Positions 1 through 5,937 of a stretch of 9,224 bases of DNA are shown one piece after another. The notes below the pieces were generated by a model, which searched no databases, was not told where the DNA came from, and saw only the letters and a list, made by a program, of their open reading frames with translations. How positions within the stretch are numbered: position 1 is the first letter of the stretch; each line of letters starts with the position of its first letter. The DNA is from Actinomycetota bacterium (GTDB lineage: Bacteria; Cyanobacteriota; Vampirovibrionia; Obscuribacterales; Obscuribacteraceae): the NCBI GenBank assembly GCA_903970355.1, contig CAJCIF010000505.1, positions 1-9,224 of the forward strand. Direction: 5' to 3'. Position numbers and translations under genes: made by a program.

Positions 1-15
1 ACGCTCTTCCGATCT
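1..15 (+). other. Residual Illumina adapter sequence at contig end
   Basis: The first 15 bases, ACGCTCTTCCGATCT, are identical to the 3' end of the Illumina TruSeq universal adapter. They are almost certainly untrimmed library sequence rather than genome. The organism's own DNA therefore starts at about base 16, and this is a physical contig end. Nothing upstream can be inferred, and the first gene may be incomplete at its 5' end. Confidence 0.93.
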
Positions 16-318
16 ATGAACGATGTCGTGTTTGCCGGCGTCGCCTTTTTCTGGGCCAGCGGCTTTATCTGTGGAGTATTTGCTCTTAGTCTGTTTGAGC
101 TTGCTCGCAATAGACAATCTGCTTTCTGGCGGTTCATGCTCGGATTTAGCGGAGGAGGTTCTCTCCTGTCTTTAATAACGCTTGCGAGTATTTTTGCGCA
201 TCCATCCGGAGCTCCTCAGGCATGGTTCTTAACGGTTAGCCTGGCGTTCTTTTGCGCCGGTCCTCTGGTTGGCATCTTGTCGATGAAACTACCGCACTCC
301 CTTGGAAAATCAGGCTAG
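16..318 (+). CDS. Small three-helix membrane protein, possibly 5'-truncated
   Basis: This 100-residue product is not recognised as a member of a known family. It is strongly hydrophobic, with three likely transmembrane helices at roughly residues 5-27, 40-61 and 69-91. Short polar loops separate them (RNRQS after helix 1, HPSGAPQ before helix 3), and the tail is short and basic. The ATG abuts the adapter remnant, so no ribosome binding site can be seen. The frame is open through the adapter, so the real start may lie upstream on DNA missing from this contig, and the ATG may be an internal Met. The stop at 316-318 is followed by 110 bp before the next gene. It is probably a real gene end because the composition is clearly membrane-protein-like, but its function is unknown. 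Confidence 0.6.
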   Translation: MNDVVFAGVAFFWASGFICGVFALSLFELARNRQSAFWRFMLGFSGGGSLLSLITLASIFAHPSGAPQAWFLTVSLAFFCAGPLVGILSMKLPHSLGKSG

Positions 319-411
319 CTCGCGCTCAGAAAAGTCCTACTGACAACCCTTAACTGCTCCTCATCTAGATAAAGTTCGAAAGGGGGCGGGTATAAAACTG
401 TGGGCTGGTTT

Positions 412-425
412 TCCTATATATAGGA
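412..425 (+). promoter_or_regulatory. 14-bp perfect palindrome overlapping the ribosome binding site
   Basis: TCCTATATATAGGA is a perfect palindrome ending 3 bp before the ATG at 429. Its right arm contains AGGA, the only Shine-Dalgarno-like sequence for this gene. As RNA it could fold into a 5-bp stem with a TATA loop that masks the ribosome binding site. As DNA it could be an operator or an AT-rich promoter element. The rest of the 319-428 gap contains an isolated TATAAA at 391-396 without a convincing -35 partner, and a CTGACA at 340-345 without a well-spaced -10. No promoter is called. Confidence 0.35.
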
Positions 426-428
426 CAG

Positions 429-2762
429 ATGAACAAATTCGGCAGAACTAACACGCTGCAGTTGAGCTCTATCAATTCCATTCCGTCTCATCAGACGCTA
501 ACGGAAATGCTATCAACTGCACAGAAAAACCCGCAGCGCATAGTATCTTTGCGTTTTCAAATTCCTGAAAACAAATGCAAGTACGAACTGGAAGCAGTCT
601 TGCAAACAGGCAGTAGTGGGCTGGTAGGCAGACGCGGCCAGGCAGAATCCGGAGAGCCGCACTGGACGCTCTATCGCGAGCGGCCGCCAGTTAGCGACAC
701 ACCTAATCTTTTGACTCCTGCCAAAGACGGTCTGCAAGTTTGGTCACACATAACTGGTGATGTCGGGCTCGTTCACAACCTTATCTGGTCTGAAACAACC
801 GGAACAAATCAAGCTACTACCGAAACTTTTGGACTATACAATTCCTTGAGCAAGGCAGCCCTTGGTGGTCGGCCATATGCCAACACCATCAATACGCCCG
901 CCCTGCCCAGTGAACCTGTCGAACTGCCACCTGAACAAGAACAATCAGGTTCTCATGCTCCTCTTTTGAGCATATCTCTTGCCGGGGAACTGACGGAAAT
1001 CGAGCTGTCTGATGTGTTGCAAGCAATTAGCATCTGCAAAATGACTGGACGCCTGGATCTGGGAGACAAACTAGAACAAGCTGAGTTGTATTTTGAAGAC
1101 GGTGCCCTTGTTCATGCACAACTTTTGAATGCACTCGATCAAAGCCCACGTATAGTTGGTGATCAGGTCGTCCTTGAAGTGATCACCTGGGAGACAGGAA
1201 GCTTCTTTTTCCACCGCGGTCGGAACACAAAAGAACGAACGATCAAAAGAAAATTGGAAGGACTCCTTTTGGAAGGAGCTGGTCTCAGTGACTATCGCGA
1301 CTATCTGAGAAAAGCAGGCATAACATCGGACAGCATCCTCATCAAAATTGGAGAACCGCTTTCCGATCAAGCGCTTTGTGAGAAGTTACTTTCCGGCGTG
1401 CCGATTGACGCCAATCTTCAAAAGAAACTGTTTGAACCTTTCGATGGCAAAACGACCATGGGAGACATTATCCATGCGTCGAATATGCCAAAATCGCTCT
1501 GGCTCCCAATTCTCTTCAATTTGCTTTCCTGTGAATTGATCGGATTGAAAAAAGCGCAAGAAACGGGTGCATCTATTGCGCAGCAATTCGTAATCGATGA
1601 TTTCCTAATTCAACAAGAAGTTCGCAACCTGACAAGACTGGATACCGGTCTTTGCAGTTACCTCCTCACGCAGCATTTGCTCAAGCAAGAGCTGGCTCGT
1701 TATGAACACGCAAAAACTATTTTCTCAGTTGCCATTCTCTCCATCAAAGAAAATGGAGAAATGATGAGCAGGCTCGCTACTCAACAAATGGCAGATCGCT
1801 TTGCAGAAGGCGAATACCCTTTCAGCGTGCTAGGCCACTGCCGAGATGAAGACTACCTGATGATATTGCCGTTCCGCAGCGACCGCGAAGCGCAAGTTGT
1901 TATTTCCAATTTCGCCGAGCAAATCAAATCATGGCATTTTGAAGGAGGCGACGGGGCTTCCACGCTAACTATTCATGCTGGTATCGCTAGTGTTCCACAC
2001 GATTCCGAAAAACTGGTGAATTTACTTGGAGCCGCTGAAGAGGCGAAGCTAGTAGCAGTAGAACGCAATGTCGATTTCATCACCTCCCGTGAACTGAAGT
2101 GGGAACGCTTAAGATCTCTCGGTGAACAAGCAATCAAAGCAGAAAACTTCCACGAAGCCGAAGCGATATGGGCTGCAGCATTTTCCGAAGCTGAAGAATT
2201 CGCAGTTGAAGATGAGCGTTTGTCCTACACCGCTGAGATGCTTACTTCCGTTTTGCAGAAAAACGACAAATACAGCACGGCCGAATCTTTGCTCCGTCTG
2301 CTAATGGAATTGAAGCGCAAAACATTTGGTGTACGAAGTGCAGAAATGGCTGGCGTAGCAGGAGCGCTTTCTCACTGCCTTTATCAGGAAGGGAAATACA
2401 ACGAAGCAGGCGAGCTGCTCAAACAGGTTATTGCAACGTGGCAAGCGATCGGCGGCGAATCACACCCAGCTGTAGCCAGTTACAGCTATAACCTCGCTTC
2501 TGTTTATCACGCCCAGGACAAACTAGAAGACGCCAAACCGCTTTACAAACGCTCTTTTGAAATAAGGTTAGCGATTTTTGGACCAGACCATCCCAATACG
2601 ATTAAGTCAAAGCAAAGCTACGAAAAACTTCTAAGACTGCTAGATCTCAAACAAGAATCTCGCACATCAGCAGAGTTCATCACGGGCAGTTGGACATTCG
2701 TCACCGAAGAAGAAAGTCAGCATTATTTGTCCGTTAAAGAACGGTTGCTAAACAAAGACTAG
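429..2762 (+). CDS. PATAN/DUF4388 - degenerate GGDEF - TPR signalling protein
   Basis: This 777-residue soluble protein looks regulatory. Residues 1-175 form an N-terminal region I do not recognise, ending in a Pro/Glu-rich linker. Residues about 179-290 match the DUF4388/PATAN family, with a LAGELTEIELSDVLQ opening, a GRLDL strand, and a later YFEDGALVHAQ strand. A helical, winged-helix-like segment follows to about 385. Residues about 395-560 resemble a GGDEF domain: LDTGLCSYLLTQ at 404-415 matches the usual D-LTGL-NR opening, and LTIHAGIASVP matches the late beta strand. The signature itself reads RDEDY (472-476) instead of GGDEF. Loss of both glycines makes cyclase activity unlikely, so a sensory or binding role is more plausible. 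Residues about 565-740 hold about four TPRs, including a kinesin-light-chain-like GPDHPNT. PATAN proteins in cyanobacteria regulate type IV pili, which fits the pilB genes 2 kb downstream. The start is preceded by AGGA inside a palindrome. Confidence 0.8.
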   Translation: MNKFGRTNTLQLSSINSIPSHQTLTEMLSTAQKNPQRIVSLRFQIPENKCKYELEAVLQTGSSGLVGRRGQAESGEPHWTLYRERPPVSDTPNLLTPAKDGLQVWSHITGDVGLVHNLIWSETTGTNQATTETFGLYNSLSKAALGGRPYANTINTPALPSEPVELPPEQEQSGSHAPLLSISLAGELTEIELSDVLQAISICKMTGRLDLGDKLEQAELYFEDGALVHAQLLNALDQSPRIVGDQVVLEVITWETGSFFFHRGRNTKERTIKRKLEGLLLEGAGLSDYRDYLRKAGITSDSILIKIGEPLSDQALCEKLLSGVPIDANLQKKLFEPFDGKTTMGDIIHASNMPKSLWLPILFNLLSCELIGLKKAQETGASIAQQFVIDDFLIQQEVRNLTRLDTGLCSYLLTQHLLKQELARYEHAKTIFSVAILSIKENGEMMSRLATQQMADRFAEGEYPFSVLGHCRDEDYLMILPFRSDREAQVVISNFAEQIKSWHFEGGDGASTLTIHAGIASVPHDSEKLVNLLGAAEEAKLVAVERNVDFITSRELKWERLRSLGEQAIKAENFHEAEAIWAAAFSEAEEFAVEDERLSYTAEMLTSVLQKNDKYSTAESLLRLLMELKRKTFGVRSAEMAGVAGALSHCLYQEGKYNEAGELLKQVIATWQAIGGESHPAVASYSYNLASVYHAQDKLEDAKPLYKRSFEIRLAIFGPDHPNTIKSKQSYEKLLRLLDLKQESRTSAEFITGSWTFVTEEESQHYLSVKERLLNKD

Positions 2763-2767
2763 GACAC

Positions 2768-2802
2768 ACGTGCTGACCTAAATAACGTGCTGACGCTAAA
2801 TA
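2768..2802 (+). repeat. Tandem 17/18-bp direct repeat after the stop codon
   Basis: Two back-to-back copies share ACGTGCTGAC followed by CTAAATA. Copy 1 spans 2768-2784 and copy 2 spans 2785-2802; copy 2 has one extra G before CTAAATA. They begin 5 bp after the stop of the PATAN-TPR gene and run into the first hairpin. The function is unknown. They may be a local slippage duplication or part of a dispersed intergenic repeat that includes the neighbouring palindrome. Confidence 0.75.
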
Positions 2803-2806
2803 GCGT
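2793..2806. repeat. Short inverted repeat beside the terminator hairpin
   Basis: ACGCTA (2793-2798) and TAGCGT (2801-2806) are perfect inverted arms separated by AA. The inverted repeat overlaps the second copy of the tandem repeat and lies 2 bp from the larger palindrome at 2809-2829. On its own it is a weak hairpin. It may form a composite structure with the next one. Confidence 0.5.
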
Positions 2807-2808
2807 AG

Positions 2809-2829
2809 GGGCATGGCATTGCCATGCCC
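2809..2829. terminator. Strong hairpin between convergent genes, candidate bidirectional terminator
   Basis: The arms GGGCATGGCA (2809-2818) and TGCCATGCCC (2820-2829) are perfectly complementary around one central T. In practice this gives a 9-bp GC-rich stem with an ATT loop. It sits between the stop of the PATAN-TPR gene and the stop of the DoxX gene on the opposite strand, ending 1 bp short of the latter. The position suits termination of both transcripts. Neither side has a T-run, so this is not a canonical intrinsic terminator. The GTAGGGGC lead-in at 2805-2812 also suggests a dispersed palindromic repeat unit. Confidence 0.5.
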
Positions 2830-2830
2830 A

Positions 2831-3196
2831 CTATCGCGAAACCCAGCGAACTAGACCGATCAATACGAATTGAATGGGCAAGCGCCACCACAAAACTTTG
2901 CGGGGGATGAAGCCGAAATCTATTTTGTTGACTGCCATGTTTATATTGGCTGGGAAAACAGCAAGAAGAAGCGCTACCAGTCCTTTTCCTGCCCACTTGC
3001 GGCTGAACGGCAAAAGCAGTCCTATACCGCCTAGAATTTCGAAAACACCACTTATATAAACGAGTTCTTTTTTATACTCGAGAAACTTCGGAATTATTCG
3101 TTCGAAAGATTTCGTGCGCAGAAAGTGTAAGGCGCCAACGGAAATGAAAAAGGAAGCAATGAAAAATCGCAGCGCTTTTCTCAAATCTTGAATCAT
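2831..3196 (-). CDS. DoxX-family small membrane protein
   Basis: This 121-residue protein has four predicted transmembrane helices, at about 9-25, 45-65, 70-90 and 103-118. The pattern is typical of DoxX/DoxX-like proteins: an ISVGALHFL segment in helix 1, then SGVFEILGGIGLLLP in helix 2 and VFPANINMAV closing helix 3. Members of this broad family sit in the inner membrane and are linked to thiol or quinone redox functions in some organisms, but most, including this subtype, have no defined role. The ATG is separated by 4 bp from the stop of the upstream glycosyltransferase gene, and a GAGG at 3207-3210 lies 10 nt before it, inside the end of that gene. The two are therefore probably co-transcribed and translationally coupled. 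The strong hairpin at 2809-2829 lies just past its stop codon. Confidence 0.85.
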   Translation of the reverse strand: MIQDLRKALRFFIASFFISVGALHFLRTKSFERIIPKFLEYKKELVYISGVFEILGGIGLLLPFSRKWAGKGLVALLLAVFPANINMAVNKIDFGFIPRKVLWWRLPIQFVLIGLVRWVSR

Positions 3197-3200
3197 GGTG

Positions 3201-4727
3201 TTAATGCCTCACAAAATGCTTCAAATGCAGCGCGTGTCCAAGATCGTGATCTTCAATAGAGTAGTATCGAGCTGGAATCATGGCAAAAATTCCATCTCCC
3301 TCCTGGGCGGTAAGCATCCAGAATTGGGACGGATTAAGATCTTCCAAAACCTTCTCAAATTGATCTTTGCCCATATTAGGACTCACTCCAACTTGCTTGA
3401 ATGGCCTTGTCAAATAACGGTCTAGACAGACAATATCATAGTACTGACTGACAAAAATTACGTCGTCCGCTTTGCATTTCGCTTCAATGAGCTGAGCCAT
3501 TTCTTGCCAGTTTTCACGTTGATGAACAATATGGGCATAGGCATTGTTCGCAAGCGCAAACAGGCAATGCATCACCAGTAGTGGCACGAATATTTTGCGT
3601 TGATTTTTCTGCATCCAGAAGAGTCCTAGCCCTGCCAGCAAATAGACAGCTGGAGCCGTTCCTATAATATAGCGTGGTATCTCAATGACGCGATGCGACT
3701 CCAAAACATCAAGTCCCCAGAGTATAAGAGCAGGAGCGAGACACCAGGCCAATACGAATATCCATGCCTGCTTTGATGTCGCTTTCATTTTTGCAGCCAT
3801 CAATCCAAAGATGATAAAAAGAGCAGAAGTGATATAAAGCGGAAAGGCAAACACCATCACCTTTTTCCCGGCCAAAAAAGCAATCCAGTTAAATGGGATG
3901 CGAGTGAAAAGCGCATAGGGGGGCCACCACCAACTGGGCTCTCGGGAGACATAGAACGATGCTGTCCGTATGGAAGCGGCTTCGTGGAAGAGCGGATACC
4001 ATGGCAAGAACAGAAGACCAATTAACAGGTTGGCTACGATCACCCAAGCCAACAAAAGCCAATCGCGTCGCCAGAGCGAATAAACAACACCAGCTGCAAT
4101 TTCAAACGCCAAGATAAACAAGCCTGTGTAGTGGCTACTGATGAGTGCCCAGGTCGCAATGATGTATAAGCCAGCCCAAAAAGCAGTTGCGTAATTTTGT
4201 GGCCGCGTCAAAAAGAGAACGAGACTGCCACCCGACAACATCGCTTCCAAAATCAGCAAGCTATAGGTTCGTGCCTCTTGTGCATATGCAATGTCGAACG
4301 GCGAAACAGCGGCTAACAGTGCCGCAAACATGCCAACCGGCGCACCGAAAATAAGATTGCCGAAGAGATAGAGGGCAATCACAGTCAGGCATGAAAAGGT
4401 TAGAGATAACGAACGCAGTGCTAAATCACTGCCACCAAATACAGTTAGCCATCTATTCATAGCCAATGCATATAGAGGCGGGCAGAGCGGATCTACTTTG
4501 CGAAAATTAGCTAATACGGTATCAATATTGGCTGGTTTGGATGGTTTGTAGAGAAAAGGCTGAGCTTTGGCATTCAATAAATCCGGTAACGGGTTGCCAT
4601 ATGATTCGACGATAGTTTGATAGCCTTCATCCAGCCAGAGCGTGTCAAAGGTAAGGCCCGCACACCGCAAACCGAGCGCTAGCAATACGATGACAAGAAA
4701 TGTTCTTGAAGCCAAATCTACTAACAA
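3201..4727 (-). CDS. GT39-like integral membrane glycosyltransferase (GT-C fold)
   Basis: This 508-residue polytopic protein has about a dozen hydrophobic segments. The first ends in LWLDEG, whose Asp33-Glu34 matches the catalytic acidic motif in the first extracytoplasmic loop of GT-C enzymes (ArnT/PMT-type, dolichyl-phosphate-mannose-like). Further family landmarks are D79-x2-CPPLY, equivalent to the usual D-x-HPPLYY, then FGGSDLALRSLS and the AYAQEARTYSL block at about 147-156. The family moves a sugar from a polyprenyl-phosphate donor to lipid or protein acceptors outside the cytoplasm; the acceptor here cannot be deduced. The C-terminal 90 residues form a soluble domain. The start is uncertain. 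TTG at 4727 is used because the frame has no ATG or GTG nearby, and no Shine-Dalgarno sequence is visible. TTG five codons in is an alternative. It is divergent from the pilus cluster and heads the DoxX unit. Confidence 0.85.
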   Translation of the reverse strand: MLVDLASRTFLVIVLLALGLRCAGLTFDTLWLDEGYQTIVESYGNPLPDLLNAKAQPFLYKPSKPANIDTVLANFRKVDPLCPPLYALAMNRWLTVFGGSDLALRSLSLTFSCLTVIALYLFGNLIFGAPVGMFAALLAAVSPFDIAYAQEARTYSLLILEAMLSGGSLVLFLTRPQNYATAFWAGLYIIATWALISSHYTGLFILAFEIAAGVVYSLWRRDWLLLAWVIVANLLIGLLFLPWYPLFHEAASIRTASFYVSREPSWWWPPYALFTRIPFNWIAFLAGKKVMVFAFPLYITSALFIIFGLMAAKMKATSKQAWIFVLAWCLAPALILWGLDVLESHRVIEIPRYIIGTAPAVYLLAGLGLFWMQKNQRKIFVPLLVMHCLFALANNAYAHIVHQRENWQEMAQLIEAKCKADDVIFVSQYYDIVCLDRYLTRPFKQVGVSPNMGKDQFEKVLEDLNPSQFWMLTAQEGDGIFAMIPARYYSIEDHDLGHALHLKHFVRH

Positions 4728-4728
4728 A

Positions 4729-4759
4729 TTGAACGTATACCGGCAATCACAGTTAGAAT
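4729..4759 (+). promoter_or_regulatory. Candidate sigma-70-type promoter for the PilB-like gene
   Basis: TTGAAC (4729-4734) and TAGAAT (4754-4759) match four and five of six consensus bases. The spacing is 19 bp, slightly longer than ideal. Transcription would start near 4766, giving a leader of about 30 nt before the ATG at 4796. The element lies in the 68-bp gap between divergent genes, where a plus-strand promoter is expected. It is a by-eye match only. Confidence 0.35.
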
Positions 4760-4795
4760 AGCTGATTAGATGAGTAGTACGAAACGGGGGAGTGG

Positions 4796-5812
4796 ATGAC
4801 GCTGGTCAAGAGGGAAATCGGCGAGATCTTAGTAGATAACGGCCAGATCACCCCTGAAGAACTCGAGCGAGCCCAAGACGAAAGTACGAAAACTGGGATG
4901 CCGCTTAGTAAAGCCCTCTCTAGTCTCGGTCTCATCGATGAAGGTCAATTAAAAAGCGCCCTCGAATTGGAGTACGGCGTTAACTACGTTGCACTCAAAA
5001 AAACTAAACCAGATCCTGATGCCATTGCACTGGTGCCAAGGAGCATGTGCGTTAAGTTGGAAGCAATTCCGGTTAGCAAAGATGCGAAGAAAGTGACACT
5101 AGCAATGGTTACTCCTTCCGATCAAGATGCAATTGATGAGTTCCATTCCAAGATAGGTTTGCAAATAAAGCCACTTGTCTGTCTGGAAGAAGATTTCGCC
5201 GAGTTTGTCAAGCAGGCCTACGGAGAAGAAACAGAAGAAGAAAAGGCCGATAAAGAAAAAGAGAAGGCCGACAAGAAAGAAGAAAAAGCCGATAAAGAAG
5301 ACGAAAAGGCCCATAAAAAAGAAGAAAGCAGCGAAAAGACTACTAAGACTCGCGAAGAAGCAGTGGTGAAAGCGAAACCCACTACTGAAGTTGGTGCTAC
5401 TACCACCAAAGAAACGGATCAATACGACACACAAAAAACGCAGCGCCCTACCGAATCCATGGATGCGCCTTCAGGCGATCCGGAAGATATGGCGATCATT
5501 CTTTTGAGCAACCACATAATTTCAAATGCGATCTCCAGAGGCTGCACAAATATTCACATCGAACCAACCGAAAAGCAGGTTCTCGTGCATTATCGAAAAG
5601 ATGGCGTCCTTTTTGCGGCACGCAAACTGCCCAGGGCTTTATTGCCGGATCTCGTCCGCCGTTTCAAAAGCATGACTGAAGAGCATGAAGGGGAACGTTC
5701 CTTGCCCTACGATGCTCGCCTCAATGTCCAACTTTCAGGCTCGTCCATGGCTTTCCGTCTCTCGATCGTCCATGGAGCTTATGGTGAGCATCTCGTTATC
5801 TGGTTAGACTAA
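4796..5812 (+). CDS. PilB/GspE paralogue lacking the ATPase domain (N1-N2 only)
   Basis: This 338-residue protein is colinear with the N-terminal half of the PilB encoded just downstream. By eye, 40 of the first 65 residues are identical, and about half of the last 80. Residues 1-145 are an N1 domain of the MshEN/T2SSE-N type with EIGEILVDNG and the YGVNYV turn. Residues 146-228 are a hydrophilic linker with four KE-rich heptads. Residues about 230-338 are the N2 domain, including CTNIHIEP (250-257) and HYRKDGVLF. It ends at LVIWLD, the position of D301 in PilB and about 35 residues before Walker A. No ATPase coding sequence follows in the 125-bp gap, so this looks like a clean domain loss rather than a frameshift. 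It cannot be a motor alone. It may bind PilB, PilM-like partners or a nucleotide signal. The start is supported by GGGGGAG just upstream and by matching the paralogue's first residue. Confidence 0.88.
   Translation: MTLVKREIGEILVDNGQITPEELERAQDESTKTGMPLSKALSSLGLIDEGQLKSALELEYGVNYVALKKTKPDPDAIALVPRSMCVKLEAIPVSKDAKKVTLAMVTPSDQDAIDEFHSKIGLQIKPLVCLEEDFAEFVKQAYGEETEEEKADKEKEKADKKEEKADKEDEKAHKKEESSEKTTKTREEAVVKAKPTTEVGATTTKETDQYDTQKTQRPTESMDAPSGDPEDMAIILLSNHIISNAISRGCTNIHIEPTEKQVLVHYRKDGVLFAARKLPRALLPDLVRRFKSMTEEHEGERSLPYDARLNVQLSGSSMAFRLSIVHGAYGEHLVIWLD
5240..5323 (+). repeat. Four tandem 21-bp repeats encoding KE-rich heptads
   Basis: Four in-frame 21-bp units (5240-5260, 5261-5281, 5282-5302, 5303-5323) encode EKADKEK, EKADKKE, EKADKED and EKAHKKE, residues 149-176 of the PilB-like protein. 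The unit length keeps the frame, so copy number can vary without breaking the gene. Alternating Lys and Glu with only Ala as a non-polar residue suggests an extended charged helix rather than a coiled coil. The full-length PilB next door has no such repeat in its linker. Confidence 0.88.
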
Positions 5813-5864
5813 CCCGCTTACCAATCTCAGACATATTGCAAAGAAGCGATACCCCCGCTGGAAA

Positions 5865-5894
5865 TTGGGAAAAAAGTTCTCAGAGGGTCATAAT
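5865..5894 (+). promoter_or_regulatory. Candidate promoter upstream of pilB
   Basis: TTGGGA (5865-5870) and CATAAT (5889-5894) match four and five of six sigma-70 consensus bases with 18-bp spacing. The predicted start is near 5901, with a leader of about 37 nt to the pilB ATG. The 125-bp gap before pilB is otherwise without features apart from the overlapping inverted repeat. It would let pilB-pilT be expressed independently of the truncated paralogue. Confidence 0.4.
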
Positions 5895-5920
5895 TGCGTA
5901 ACCTCATCCCACGCAATCAT
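5890..5920. promoter_or_regulatory. Inverted repeat overlapping the putative pilB -10
   Basis: ATTGCGT (5893-5899) and ACGCAAT (5911-5917) are perfect inverted arms around an 11-nt spacer. Beyond one mismatch the pairing continues for two more bases on each side (5890-5891 with 5919-5920), giving 9 of 10 paired positions. It overlaps the candidate -10 and start site and ends 17 bp before the pilB ATG. This is where an operator for a dimeric repressor, or a leader hairpin controlling translation, would lie. The Shine-Dalgarno for pilB itself is weak (CGGG at 5926-5929). Confidence 0.45.
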
Positions 5921-5937
5921 CCAGTCGGGCAAACCAT

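Noticed and set aside
391..396. TATAAA as a -10 box for the 777-residue protein gene
   Set aside because: No acceptable -35 sequence lies 15-19 bp upstream, so it is not called as a promoter.
4728..4795. Minus-strand promoter for the glycosyltransferase gene
   Set aside because: The best -10 look-alike (TATACG on the minus strand, 4740 to 4735) is too close to the TTG start and has no -35 partner, so it is not reported as a feature.
5240..5323. CRISPR-like direct repeats
   Set aside because: The 21-bp units are contiguous with no spacers and are in frame within a coding region, so they are protein repeats.
5099..5434. Minus-strand open frame encoding a Phe-rich, apparently membrane-like 111-residue peptide
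   Set aside because: It is the antisense of the Lys/Glu repeat (AAA/GAA codons read as TTT/TTC). Its composition is fully explained by the coding strand, and it has no family signature.
5813..5937. Possible remnant of the missing ATPase domain downstream of the PilB-like gene
   Set aside because: Reading the gap for Walker A, Asp box or other PilB core residues gave nothing. It is too short for a decayed 270-residue domain, so a frameshifted full-length gene is not supported.
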